Of a stretch of DNA of 64,000 nt, positions 12,411 to 23,539 are shown in pieces. Position 1 is the stretch's first letter; each line of letters starts with the position of its first letter. Under the pieces are notes generated by a model. That model ran no database searches. It was not told the DNA's origin and saw only the letters and a list, made by a program, of their open reading frames with translations. The stretch is taken from NCBI RefSeq assembly GCF_000003815.2, contig NC_049997.1:16416139-16480138 (forward strand), written 5' to 3'. The position numbers were made by a program, and so were the translations under genes. Origin of the DNA: Branchiostoma floridae (Eukaryota; Chordata; Leptocardii; Amphioxiformes; Branchiostomatidae).

Positions 12411-12719
12411 CCTGGTGGTTGAGGTTAAGCCTAGTCACTCGGCAACTCGAACTCACTGGTTCCAAAATGTAACCAATTTCAAAATATGTCCCTTTATAGC
12501 ACGTTCTGGATTATTTGTGCATGCTAGAGCGTGCTCTTTGTGATCCTCTGCGTGGTGTTGGATCACTCTGAAACACTGATATACATGTATGATGTATTGA
12601 TACATTCCAAAACTGCAAGCTAGCTATTGCTCACGATAGAAAGCACGTTTTGGAATACACTGTATACAAAAACTGTACCTGTATATTTTGTTGAATTTTA
12701 AACTCTACCTCCGTACACA

Positions 12720-12875
12720 AAAATAAAGCGCTTACCAACAAGCTTTCGATCAGTCCTCTGATCCTTATCAAGCTGAAATGACCCAAAGCCTATGTCACAC
12801 ATCCAGAACGGAAGTATGACGTCAGAAAAGGGTCAAAGGTGGTTGCAAGTCGGCATCGGCCCCCGTCTCGGTTAA
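12720..12875 (+). repeat. Dispersed repeat D, fullest copy
   Basis: Contains in order AATAAAGCGCTTACCAACAA, GCTTTCGATCAGTCC, ATGACCCAAAGC, GACGTCAGAAAAGGGTCAAA and AAGTCGGCATCGGCCCCCGT. The same blocks in the same order occur on the minus strand at 41075-41225. Partial copies lie at about 13630-13695, 13825-13885 and 26480-26545. Probably a non-autonomous mobile element or retroelement tail; class not determined. Confidence 0.75.
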
Positions 12876-12889
12876 AGGAAAGGTTGGTG

Positions 12890-13215
12890 GGCTCTGATGT
12901 AGATGGCCTCTTTCACTCCCCTAATAAAGTAATCCTTTCTATAATGACCGCCTGTCCAAATAGACCAGATTCTTTCAGTCCCTGTGTGGTCGTCTTGGGC
13001 AGTTTTGAGCTGTACTGCGTTTCCACAAACTTGCTTTCTCACGTCACTTGGTGGTCCCTTGAATAATTTTCTCATTGATACCAGCATCATGAATCCTGTC
13101 TATAGTGACTACTTCTCCATATAAACCACGTTTTATCAGTCCTATCAGTTGTCTTCTTGAGTAGGTTTGAGTTGTGTTGCGTATCCACAAACTTGGCGTT
13201 CATTTTGAGCAAGAT
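12890..13215. repeat. Dispersed repeat E, two adjacent copies
   Basis: Two units share the layout 'aatcctgtctatagtgac...ctgtccaaatagaccag...tcagtcc...gtcttcttgggcagttttgagctgtac'. The first runs about 12920-13035 and the second about 13086-13200. Related copies occur at 50485-50575 (plus) and 57060-57200 (minus) inside PPP6R introns. Non-coding. Confidence 0.65.
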
Positions 13216-13310
13216 CAAGTCCATGTTTTTAAAAGGAAAATACGTTCTGCCGCTTGACGAATGGCGTGTCACTTTACACCAATCAGTTTCGACACGGGGT
13301 GGAAATCCCA

Positions 13311-13660
13311 AGTTCCGGGAAAATCCAAGGTTAGCGTTCCCTGGAATCTAAATGTCACGATTTCCATTTTCTTCCTCTGTCACGTTCACGGCCTCTTATA
13401 ATGAACGCATTATTTACCTTCCGTCAAAATTGTTAATAAGATATCACCATCTTGTGAATGTATGTCTAAGATAGCATGTTACAATCGAAAGAAGTTCCCG
13501 TCAAATCCAAGGTTAACGTCTCCGGGAATCTAAAAAGTCACGATTTCCATTTTCTTTCTCGTACACGTTTATGGCCTCTGTTTTGATCCTGTAATGAACT
13601 AATTCTTTTCCTGCTGTCAGCAATAGTGCACATATGACGTCAGTAATAGGTCAAAGTTCG
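13311..13660. repeat. Tandem duplication, about 182-bp period
   Basis: The block 'aatccaaggttagcgttccctggaatctaaatgtcacgatttcc' at 13321 is repeated with changes at 13504. Both copies continue with 'attttcttcctctgtcacgttcacggcctct'-like sequence. Two units, moderately diverged. Confidence 0.7.
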
Positions 13661-13689
13661 CCTGAAGTCGGTACCGCCCTCCTGTCTAG

Positions 13690-13990
13690 GCTAAGGAAAC
13701 GTGTCATTTAAAAAACAAACTATCATTTTTGTTTACTTTTACGCCATTTTAAAAAGTGTTTTTTTTTCTGAATCAGCATCGCTGAAACAAAATTTCAAAG
13801 TGAAGAATGTCTGTACCAAGACTTGTGACGTCATTGCTGGGTGAAAGTTCATATGAAGTCGGTACCACCCACCCGTTGGAAAAACATTTGTCATCAAAGT
13901 TTACATTTACACCATTTTAAAAAGTGTTTTTCTGACTCGACCGGCGAAACAAGACTTTGAAGTGAAAAATGTAGGTACCAAGGTATAGTT
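13690..13990. repeat. Tandem duplication, about 168-bp period
   Basis: The phrase 'cattttaaaaagtgttttt' occurs at about 13744 and 13912. Each is followed by a 'ctga-tc...gaaacaa-acttt-aaagtgaa-aatgt-ggtaccaag' block. Two diverged units. Confidence 0.65.
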
Positions 13991-14019
13991 CACGGGCACT
14001 AATAACTTCATCAGTCATT

Positions 14020-14140
14020 TGCAGGACTGTTACAACCTCTGGTGCCCGCCTACACGGCGAAACACATTCATCACTTTCCAACTTAAGATTATCACAATGC
14101 AGCATTTTATCAGTAGTTTCACAGCTTTTCCTTGGGAGGG
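14020..14140. repeat. Dispersed direct repeat, copy 1 of 2
   Basis: The blocks 'acaacctctggtgccc', 'ggcgaaacacattcatcactttcc', 'aagattatcacaatgc' and 'tttatcagtagtttcacagc' recur at 15445-15565 with substitutions, about 1.4 kb downstream in the same orientation. Non-coding; identity of the element unknown. Confidence 0.6.
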
Positions 14141-14204
14141 AGACTATTCTCTCTTCGTATCCAGGGACTGCATTAACTTCCAACAAACGTATAAGAGCTT
14201 TGCA

Positions 14205-14475
14205 ATGGCAGAGTGGGTAGAGTGTTCGCTTTGCATTCGGTAGGTCGTGAGTTCGATCCCCGTCCGAGCCATGCCAAAGACTTTAAAAATGGTACATGCT
14301 TTCTCTGCTTATCACTCAGCATTAATGAAGAAGAGTATGGGAGTTAAACACACATCGCTACCAGCGGACCAGCCCCCGGCTGTAGTGGCTTACACAAATA
14401 TGTGGCCCAAGGGCTACAGAAATGGAGATGGGCGCCACCCCTAAGCATCTGCGCGCGCACATGTACAGGCAACTT
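14205..14475 (+). mobile_element. tRNA-derived SINE (family C)
   Basis: The head reads GGCAGAGTGGGTAGAGTG (box A-like), an anticodon-like TTTGCAT, and GTTCGATCCCC (box B-like), as in a tRNA-derived pol III promoter. The tail holds 'tggtacatgctttctctgc', 'cactcagcattaa', 'gtggcttacacaaatatgtgg' and 'gaaatggagatgggcgcc'. The length of about 270 bp and the composite structure fit a SINE. I judge it not to be a functional tRNA because the acceptor stem does not close. Confidence 0.75.
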
Positions 14476-14559
14476 CTTCTTATATTTTGTAATAAGAGTT
14501 CGCGTGGCCAAATCGCAAGGTTTCGGAGTTGATGCAATTCGGCGCTAACTCAGGTGACC

Positions 14560-14885
14560 TAAATACGACAGTAATTTCCCCAGGAGCGTTCTTAGGACCG
14601 TAAGTCTTGAACAACTCATAGTAGGGAAAAATTACGCCTACTCTTTTCGATAAGTGTGGTGGGTTCTTTAACGCGCCTGTTAAAGGTGTAGTTCTTCTCA
14701 AACACGGGACCCCCCATTTCCTATCTGAGAGAGGGCTTATCAAACCTGGTTATTCATTTATACATGAGTGAAGGGAGAAAAAATGCATAAAGTGTATTTC
14801 TGAGGGCACAGTATCGGTGGTATATCAACGAAATTTAACCCAGGACCTCTGGGTTATGGGTCAAGCCGTTATGCCACACGGCCCC
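14560..14885 (-). mobile_element. SINE family A copy, minus strand
   Basis: The reverse complement begins with a 'gtggcataacggcttgacccagaggtcctgggtt'-type tRNA-like head. It continues with the family body including 'tcactcatg', 'tctcagataggaaatgg', 'aagaacccaccacacttatcgaaaagagtagg'. It matches the copy at 28711 in block order. Confidence 0.7.
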
Positions 14886-14898
14886 ATTGTCTTGAGTA

Positions 14899-14921
14899 AA
14901 GTATATATATATATATATATA
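14899..14921. repeat. (TA)n microsatellite
   Basis: A run of about 11 TA dinucleotides lies directly beside the SINE at 14560-14885. Confidence 0.95.
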
Positions 14922-15444
14922 AATATCTAGTTATGGACGTCGTGCAATATCTAGAAATAAATTTGGCGCTAAGGAACTGAACCCAGCTGTAAACACTTGA
15001 CTTGGGTTGGGAGGTAAAAGACGGAAATAGAAGGATGGGCTCCATACACAGTGGATAACGACCCATTGCTCCTACTGACTAAAAAATAAGGCTATGGGAC
15101 TGCTGTACGTTAGCGGCTTCGCTGTGTCCTATACAGAATTTGTAGTACCCTTGACTTTGTAATGAGAATACAATGCAAAACGTACATGTATAACAAAAAA
15201 AAAGATAAGAAAACATGCGGTTTGGCTAGTGTGAAGATGATGTCATTGTCAGTGACGTGCCTCTTTGGTAAGTCTGAGACCTTGACTCCGCGCTTCTGAG
15301 TTGTTCAATCATCGTCTTTTGGCCACTGAATGGCCATGCAAAGCGCAAAAGGAATCGTTTTATCGATAAAATTCTTTGAGCGCTTTCCAGTTGCATCTAT
15401 CGGCCACAGCGACGTCGCCAACAGTTTTAAAGTTTCAGAGAGAT

Positions 15445-15565
15445 ACCAGCCTTACAATCTTTGGTGCTCACGTGCAAGGCGAAACGCATTTGTCACTTTC
15501 CCAGTCAGAATTATCACGAAACTTTTTATCAGTTGTTTCACAGCGTTCCTTGTCTCGACCAAATA
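15445..15565. repeat. Dispersed direct repeat, copy 2 of 2
   Basis: Partner of the block at 14020-14140: 'acaatctttggtgctcacg', 'ggcgaaacgcatttgtcactttcc', 'agaattatcacgaaac' and 'tttatcagttgtttcacagc' in the same order. Confidence 0.6.
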
Positions 15566-15769
15566 CTATATCATCTGATATCTCAGAACTTAGAGACACG
15601 CACTGCGTCAAAACGACAAAGCGATAAGAGGCTTCCATGTATCAAACGTTGTTAAGAGGTTTTATCTTAAGATACATCGTGCTTAAAGATGTCTACGTAG
15701 CTTTAGAGGGATACCCGCTTATGGTGTAAACTTCTACAAGATTACCACATTGGTGACTGAGAAGGATAG

Positions 15770-16400
15770 TTATACCGGCTATATAGATACAGATACGGAA
15801 ACTGGTGTGTTACACCGAAGGGCCTGTTAAACCGGCGATAGAAATGTCAGATACAGATACAGATACAGAAGCTGGTATGTTATACCGGTCAGAAAACTGC
15901 TATATGGATACTGGTACAGGAGCTGTTGTGTTGCACCGAACGGTCGTCTATACAAATACAGATACAGAATCTGGTGTGTCACACCGAAGGGCGGTTATAC
16001 CGACTATGCAGAGACAGATACAGAAACCGGTGTGTTGTGCCAAAGGCTGGTTATACCGGCTATACAGATACAAAAGCTGGTGTTTTATGACGAAAGGTGG
16101 TTATAGCGGCTATACAAATACGCTGCTGTGTTACACATAAGGACGGATATGCCAGCTATATCGATACAGATACAGAAGGTGGTGTCTTTTGTGGGTTATA
16201 CAGGCTATACAGATACAGATACAGAATTACGTTGCTGAGTTACACTCAAGGGTAGTTGTACCAGCTATATAGATACATGGACAGATACAGCTAGAAGCTG
16301 GTGTGTTACATGGAAGGGTGGAGGGTGGTTATACCTGCAATATGCAGAAGCTGGCGTGTTATGCCGAAAGGTATACAGACACAGATACAGATGAGCAGCT
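15770..16400. repeat. Minisatellite locus 1, GATACAGATACAG / GGTTATACCGGCTAT
   Basis: About ten diverged units of roughly 56-75 bp contain 'ggttataccggctatacagatacagatacag', then 'aagctggtgtgtta-accgaaggg'. Units differ in the number of GATACA hexamers. The same unit occurs 15.6 kb away at 31974-32085. Apparent reading frames here are repeat-derived. Confidence 0.88.
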
Positions 16401-16783
16401 GCATCCTTCCACGTTGTAAGACCATGGTACGTAGCGTTCTACGAGATCCCATTATATTACCGTTTCCAGCGCACAGGGTATGACTCAATACTTCAAGCTG
16501 CTATGAAATGTTAGAATAAAACAAACTCTTTTTCCAGTGAGTGCAGCTTCACATGACCGTAACGGTACATACAGTCCATCATGCAAACCTTCCAAGCGAT
16601 GCGGCAGAAATTTCCTCCCGTTGCCGGTCACTGAGTACGGTCGTTTCCAGTCTGGTGAAGAAACGTGTATGGCGTACTATAATGAATAGTGCCTATCGAG
16701 TTATCAGAATTCCAGAAGGTATCTTAGGAAAATACCTTTTCTTTGTTCTTCTCATAACAAAATCACCTCATAACTTTAGGGTA

Positions 16784-17125
16784 TGTGGTCCAGAACCCAG
16801 AGGTTCCTGTTATGCTGCCGATCTTGTGCTCTTGGGAAAGGCACTTTGAACGACTTTCCTCACTCCACCCAGGTTTAACACTGGGTACCTTACTTCAGTT
16901 GGTAAGGGAAAAGGCGATGGAAAGAGGGGAATAGGCCCCGCTTTCCGTACCGTAGACACAGTTTTAAGTCAAGTCACACAGCTGCAGTGGATAACAGCCC
17001 ACTACCCTTAAGGCCTCAGGAAGGTTATGGGGGCTATCTTAAGCTTTACCTCCGTCTGCCCTTTTGTTGTACACTTAAAACAAGATACTAATTTGAGTGT
17101 ACTGCCACATTGTCCTTATCAAAAC
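16784..17125 (+). mobile_element. SINE family B, copy 1
   Basis: Shares with 50606-50890 the blocks 'ttcctcactcca-ccaggt', 'gggtacct', 'ttgtacac', 'gatactaatttgagtg' and 'ctgccacattgtcctt' in order. The head 'cagaacccagaggttcctgttatgctgccgatcttgtgctcttgg' looks tRNA-derived but its box B is degenerate. Confidence 0.65.
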
Positions 17126-18450
17126 TAGAGTTCGGTGACCTCATAAATGTACCACCATGAAACATTTAGAGCTTTTGTATATTTCATGCAAATGACTTGG
17201 ACGTTTGCATAATTTATGCTTAAAGATACAAGTATAAAATTCCAAATATTTATCACAGCGGTTTTGCCATTTATGCATGGATTACGCAAATCAAATATCA
17301 TATTGTACATCTTTGACTAAATAGCTACCAGAATGCCTAAAATAATGAAAATCCGTCGCTCCTTTCTTCAGTTATTCTCTTCGAAGTGTCTTAACAAAAA
17401 CGCTCCTGCAGTTTGAAAATTAAATGTTAGCGGCTCAAAATACTGCCCTACCTTGTCCTGTCGTCGAATGCAAGATTTAAAGATTGATCAAACTCACGGC
17501 CAATCATATGCATAATGTGAGGCAAGCACTTGGTCATTGCACCTGTATAATAACAGTACTTGGCATTGCTCCACGTAAAAACGTAAAAAGCAGTCCACAG
17601 CTGTTTCGTAGCCCACGTTCTAAGCGGTACTCATTTACCAAAGCTCCAAATTAAGCTTGCAAATAAGCGCTCCAATCTATCTTCATCTATACCTGATTTG
17701 GTTTGGGCGAGGGAAGGCTGAACTCACGTAGAAACTCCTTCCAAAATCAATACCTCTCAGACCATGTATTCATCGTACATGATAAGTACATAGTGAAATG
17801 GAAGCACGTTTTGTATTCTAATGTGTCTCTATCGATGTATGTGACAATTTTGGGAGTGCTAACTTAGCCGTCGATGTCCCAGCCTTTATGTGTATTTCAT
17901 GAGCGTTTTAAAGCCTGAACGAATGAACGCTCTGTTGAGAGTTTTGGACAGAGTATACATCTTACACTGTTTGCCATTTCAATCGAGGGGAGGGACCAGA
18001 TTTCCGGAGTTGCGCAGCTGAGTGCACCTTGGGGCTCTTCACATGGTTATACGTGGGCGAGCTATTTTGGTAAAAAACCATTAAAATCTAAGTATTGAAA
18101 AATATGATAAAAACTGCACGTAGATCTTTTCAATCACTTCACATTTCTGTTAAGTATCATCGAATTATAAGCCAAAGTGAGTATTTTAGCTTTTTTTAAT
18201 GGCCGTGACCTTATAACTGTTGATGACATCATCATGGTGTCATACTTATTTGCATAAACGACGTTTATGTGATAAGATACTTCCTGGAAAATTTAAGGTG
18301 CATTCGTAAATCAAAATGCTATTTCTAGAACACCAAAAACACCCCCAAACTCCTCAGCCACCACTACTGGCCACCTCCAGTGACTGACATGTATACGAAC
18401 ACAATTTTGACTCTTTTGTAGCGTCTCCGATGTACGATACAGAAGCAAAC
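17126..18450. other. No feature recognised
   Basis: AT-rich, apparently unique sequence with no splice-framed open reading frames or repeats that I could support. Confidence 0.5.
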
Positions 18451-18454
18451 GATG

Positions 18455-18625
18455 ACATACAAAGGACACACACACACGGACACATACATACTCTAGCTCA
18501 CGCACTCATGCACTCACAGACATACACGAAGAGAGACACATGCACACAGACAGGACAAGCATACACACACGCAATGTGCACAGGCAGACACACAAACACA
18601 CACACGCACATACACACACACTTGT
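18455..18625. repeat. (CA)n-rich imperfect microsatellite
   Basis: An interrupted ACAC/CACA-rich run with CATA and CTCA interruptions. The apparent Thr/His-rich reading frame is an artefact. Confidence 0.92.
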
Positions 18626-18829
18626 CAAGTAAAAATCAATTTACGTAACGTTGATCGTAACATTAAATTAACAACAATTGCAAGATATAGCCAGTCGCCT
18701 TTAAACTTTTAGTTAAAGAAAACACGAACCCTTACAGTTTTTTGCATCTGCCGACTGATAAGGGAAATTGGATGAAAACAGCTGTAGGAGACTAATAGAC
18801 TGGGAAACCACAGCGGGCAACGTCTAATC

Positions 18830-20102
18830 GATTCACCGTAAGGTGCGTAATCCAAGGGCACCAGTAGCAAGAACCTTGGGGCCTGAAACTCTGGCGTAAG
18901 ACTCTCATAGCTAGCGAGCACGCCATTTCATAGTCCAATGATCATGTATACCATACGAACTCCTTGCTCTTAGTCAATTTAATTATAACCAATGCCCTAT
19001 TTAGAGCTCTCTGGCACGATCGTTCTATATGAATGAAGTTGGGATTCGCTGATTGTGGCAGCCATGTTTGTGTCCTTGATGTTGGTAATCCAAGGTCACA
19101 TAGAGCAAGACACCTGGACCTGAAACTTTGGTGTAAGACTCTGCTAGCAAGCGTGCCATTTCATGGCTTAGTGAATAACAGACCTGAACGCCGTGAACTA
19201 AGTACGATTTAATTATAACCCATGCCCTAGGTCTGACACTAAGTGTACGTGTTGATCATTCCATATAAATGAAGCCGGGATTCGATGATGATGACCGCCA
19301 TGTTTGTGTCCTTGTGACCCCTGGACCTGAAACTCTGGCGTAAGGCTCTGCTAGCTAGCACGCCATTTCATGGTTCGCCATGTTTGTGGCCTTGATGTGT
19401 AACCCAATATTAGAAACTGAACCCTGTGACCTCAAACTCTGGCACAAGACTCCACTAGTGAGTAGACCATTTCATTGGTCAGGGAATAACAGATAAACGC
19501 CGTGAACTAAGTCTACAATTTAATTATAACCCGTACCCTATGTTTTTTCAGCTCTTCGTACGAGTGGCCTTGTTGAGCGTTCTATATTAATGAATCTGTG
19601 ACTCTCTGATCTTGCCCTCCATATCTTTTGTCCTTGGTGTGCGTGACCCAAGGGCCAGCAGTAGAACTCTGGAACCTGAAGCCCCAGCGTAAGATGCTGC
19701 TAGCGAGTAGACCATTTCATGGGTCAAAGAATACCAAACGAAGGCACTGAACTAAGTCTATAATTTAATAATAACCCATACTCTATGTTTGAGCAAGCTT
19801 TCTGATCGGGTGTGCTTGTAGCTCATTTTATATGAATGAAGCTAGGATTCGCTGATGATGGACGCCATGTTTGTGTCCTTGAGGTACATAATCCAAGGTC
19901 ACCAAGAAGCAGAAACTCTGGCATAAGACTCAGCTAGCGAGCAGGCCATTCCTTGGTTCCTGGAATACTAGATAAACGCCGTGAACTTAGTCTACAATTT
20001 GATTATAACAAATACCCTATGTTTGATTTAGCTCCCCGTACGAGTGAACTTGTTGAGCGTTCTATATTAATGAATCTGGGATTCGCTGAACTTACCCTCC
20101 AT
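18830..20102. repeat. Satellite-like array, about 205-250 bp units
   Basis: Six or so units share 'aatccaaggtcac...gcctgaaactctggcgtaagactctgctagcgag...gccatttcatgg...gccgtgaactaagt...aatttaattataacc...gttctatatgaatgaa...ggattcgctgat...cgccatgtttgtgtccttga'. The anchor 'ctagc-ag--cgccatttcat' recurs at about 18911, 19144, 19352, 19454, 19701 and 19932, so one unit is truncated. The array runs into a 100-N gap and is therefore of unknown true length. Confidence 0.88.
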
Positions 20103-20202
20103 NNNNNNNNNNNNNNNNNNNNNNNNNNNNNNNNNNNNNNNNNNNNNNNNNNNNNNNNNNNNNNNNNNNNNNNNNNNNNNNNNNNNNNNNNNNNNNNNNN
20201 NN
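20103..20202. other. Assembly gap (100 N)
   Basis: Exactly 100 Ns, the usual placeholder for a gap of unknown size. It follows a satellite-like array, so collapsed repeat copies are the likely cause. Confidence 0.98.
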
Positions 20203-20375
20203 AGATTCGACGGTATTTAAACGTTATGACATACGTATCGGCCTACCATGAATGTGCTGCTTGGTTTGCGGTCCATGCCATATCGTGCTAGCGAGATATT
20301 CTACCCTGCAGATTCGACGGCATGTAACGTTATGACATACGTATCGGCCTACCATGAATGTGCTGCTTGGTTTCT
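20203..20375. repeat. Tandem duplication, 106-bp period
   Basis: A block of about 64 bp beginning 'agattcgacgg' and ending 'gtgctgcttggttt' occurs at 20203-20267 and again at 20309-20373, almost unchanged. The array may continue into the adjacent gap. Confidence 0.85.
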
Positions 20376-20379
20376 GCAT

Positions 20380-22620
20380 GGCTTATAAGCAGGAATTTGC
20401 AGAGACGGATGTGAACGGTGAGGATTTCTTCGTAAGATTGTATACAATTTATAAACTAACATGTTCGCTGTTTGGTTATAATAAAACAGACATTGCAGAG
20501 AACAGTTTGACATGTCATTTACTTTGTTTTATGGAAAATCACCGCTACAAAATCTAGAATTGTGTAAGATGCGTGCGCCGCATCTGACATGGTGTGGGAG
20601 GGGGGCGTATTCGGAAATTTCTTACTCTAAGAAATTTCAGGCTATTTTCGTGTAACAAACTTCTTTCAGCAAAATAGTAGCCCTCGGATGCGTTGAAAAT
20701 AGAATGACCCACATTTAATTTATAATTTCGAAAGGGAAGATTCTGACCGAGCTCGACGGAGTGAGTCTGACGCGTGACGTCACGACTCCGTCAAGTAAAA
20801 GCATAATTGCGTTACTAAAAGAAACGAAACGTTCCATTAAACATATCACGGACCTTTTTTAGTTTAAAATATCTACCTTTCACATGATCTTGCCATTAAA
20901 AAAAATATTTCCATTACTGTATATGCCATGTGTTAATATTTTATGTTGTTTATGGTGACAATACTTTGTTTGTTCTTGCAGAAATTCAGGACACATCTAC
21001 TGATAAATTTGATTACTACAGTGCACTTTCATAAAACCCTGTTGTACTGTAACAGAGCCGTTCTTAACAGCGAAACAATCCGAATAAAGTTAACATCATT
21101 CATGCAGTTGTGTTATTATATGTAGTTCAAGTAAAATATACTCTGTGAGAACGACTACCTTACTAAACAGTTATATAACCTAGCACTTGACCAAACTGTG
21201 CCAGAGCTGCCAACGTTGCAGACTTGGCACCCACGCTTGACCAAACTATGCCAAACATTTTTACGTACACAATATAAGTAAGCGAAAGACTAGCTTTTTT
21301 CAGAAGCTCTTGTTTGTCTTGATGTAGGTTATCCAATGGCACCAAGAATTAGAACTCATGGTTTAGGGAATACCAGACGATCGCCGTGAACTACATCTGC
21401 GATTTAATTATGACCCTTGCCTTTGACGCAAGCAACCTAAAATCTAACTGGTGACTAGTTGGCGGTTCTAATGTAGAGATAGTCGCTGGTGCAGGTTTGA
21501 CTGTACACAGGAATGAAATTACCAAAACAGAATCAGAATTCATAGTACATTGATTTTTTGAATGAGGCGTAACGGCCATTGATTGTCAATACCCAGTAAC
21601 GGTAGAATCATTACCCCCTGTCAATACTCCATCTTACGACTTTCGACGATCTTGTTACAGCCCTTCAGCAAATCAACACGCCAGATTTTCCGATTACATC
21701 ACAAAAGCTGGTAATGTATTTAGGCCTGTCTTGATGTAAATTGATGGGGGGGTGCATCTTAACCGTACGATTCTTGGGGGCAAACGTACAGATCTTGGCA
21801 CGTCGGTGCTAAAAGTTCTTTTTAAAGTGGCACACGTTAGAAAGGTTATAATTAGGCTGTCTTCCCCACAAGTAAGGAAATAATGTAGATGCAGAAATTT
21901 TCGCGGTGGTTTTATGTTCACGCTTTTCGCGTTGCTATCAACCTCGAAAATAAAAAAAAACACCGCTAACATTTTTCCGTGGCAGTAAGAGAATGTAGTG
22001 CATGGTGCTACCGGGAACAGTCCTTTTTCCCAAATATCCACTGAAAAAGCAATGCCCCACTAGATCATTAGATTTAAACTGTAATCACGTGTCAGTTTTG
22101 ATAACAAACCATTCTTGATTGATTGATCAAAATTCTATTCTTGTATTATCTTTTGTCATCTTATCTAATCTTATTCGTGACAGCAACAACTACCAATTCC
22201 CATTGTCCATTTCCTCGAAAACAATCTATTGCAATCAGGAAAAGAAAGAAGTTATGGCATTTTCAACCCATTAAAAAGTAACTGAGACATGAAATATTGA
22301 AAAAGGTACATCATCTTTGGTTTGCCAACTGGCAATCTAACCACTCATGGAGACAAATAGAGTGGCTTGAAGAAAATCCGTTAAAAAGCATTACACCATC
22401 AAAGAAGTACCAACCACTTCAAAGGCTTATACTCCACCTGTCTCTTTTGTCGTTCAATCCCACATTGAAAGCCTTTTTGCTTCCTGACCTTGAGCGATTC
22501 TTCCGCCTTAGGTTGTAATCCACTTAGCATATCCTTCCGCATCCCTGCCATTATAACTTTGAAGCATCGGCAAGTACATTTTATGGGTGACATCCACGTG
22601 TCACCTTTGCCAAGAATGAT
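20380..22620. other. No gene; orphan satellite fragment at about 21315-21425
   Basis: The fragment 'gtaggttatccaatggcaccaag...catggtttagggaatacc...cgccgtgaactac...gatttaattatgaccc' is one decayed unit of the array at 18830-20102. The rest shows no supportable feature. Confidence 0.55.
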
Positions 22621-22628
22621 ATGTGTTC

Positions 22629-22710
22629 GGTGTGTGTGTGTGTGCGTGTGTGTGTGAGTGTGTGTGTGTGTGTGTGAGTGTGTGCGTGTGTGTGTGTGTA
22701 TCTGTCTGTG
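22629..22710. repeat. (TG)n microsatellite
   Basis: An interrupted TG/GTGTGC run of about 80 bp. Confidence 0.95.
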
Positions 22711-22969
22711 AACACGATGAATTAAGAATACCTGAATTGACCAACCGTATTGATACTTGGTATGTGGAAAGGTCTTCATCAGATCTAGACCTAAAAATAA
22801 TTCGCTTTTGGGCTCTCTTGCGGCTTTTTATGGTACGACGGCAGAACTGCCGTTTCCTACATTTCGGTCCTGTTCTGAACATGCTATGGCCACGATTTTG
22901 GTTGGCGGATGGCTTCTGCGTTCCGAAAAAAGCGCCATACGTTTTGGCCTTAGTTCATGCCTGATATTT

Positions 22970-23530
22970 TGCCAAAATTTTAAAGATTTTTAAAAATCTG
23001 AAAAATAAAAACGGAGAACTTACTGACCCTATTTTCTGAACGTGGTACCTCAGTGCACTTGGGTCACCGGTGCGGCACTGCGCGACTCGTTCGCTGTGGC
23101 TCTGTTCTGCTATTTTTTAATAATTTACGAATTGCGTAATACGTAAAAGTATATGACTAAGAAGACATCAAAATACACGAAATTCGTTCTTTACCTCTGA
23201 AATTCGTTGAGTAATCTTTCGAACCACGCAGTGCCGCATTGTGCCCGAAGTGTATTGAGATACAACCTTTAGGACCGTAATCCAAAACACTGCGTCAACT
23301 TTCCTAGTCCCTCAAAAGTACCCCCGGGGAACCAGATGGTCAGCAAAGCCGCGGTTATTTTTCTTGACAAAGAAAAAGAAAACGTCTGAAAAATAAAACC
23401 AAAGAACTCTACTGACCCTATTTTTAGCTATTTTCTTAGGATTGGGATCCGAAACTCTGTAATAATTTTCTTAGTCCCTCAAAAGTCCCCCCAGGGAGCC
23501 AGATGGTCAGCAAAGCTGCGGTTATTTGTC
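22970..23530. repeat. Tandem units of about 185 bp interrupted by a MITE
   Basis: The phrase 'tctgaaaaataaaa-c-aagaact-actgaccctatttt' occurs at about 23000 and 23387. The phrase 'ttcctagtccctcaaaagt-cccccggggaaccagatggtcagcaaagccgcggttattt' occurs at about 23301 and 23482. The first unit is split by a MITE (M1 copy 3). Confidence 0.75.
23041..23270. mobile_element. MITE family M1, copy 3
   Basis: About 230 bp, related to 9357 and 12184: left end GTGGTACCTCAGTGCACTT, right end GTATTGAGATACAACCTTT, interior 'aaattcgttctttacctctgaaattcgttgagtaatctttcgaa'. It splits a local tandem unit whose uninterrupted copy lies just downstream, giving a natural filled-site versus empty-site comparison. Confidence 0.85.
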
Positions 23531-23539
23531 TCGAGCGGG

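Noticed and set aside
14205-14275. Functional tRNA with TGC anticodon
   Set aside because: Box A and box B are present but the acceptor stem does not close and a SINE body follows, so it is a SINE head.
15805-16140. Open frame of 111 codons over the GATACA minisatellite
   Set aside because: The apparent protein repeats follow the DNA repeat and have no motif or splice context.
19953-20291. Open frame crossing the first N gap
   Set aside because: It is open only because Ns translate as unknown, and it lies in a satellite array.
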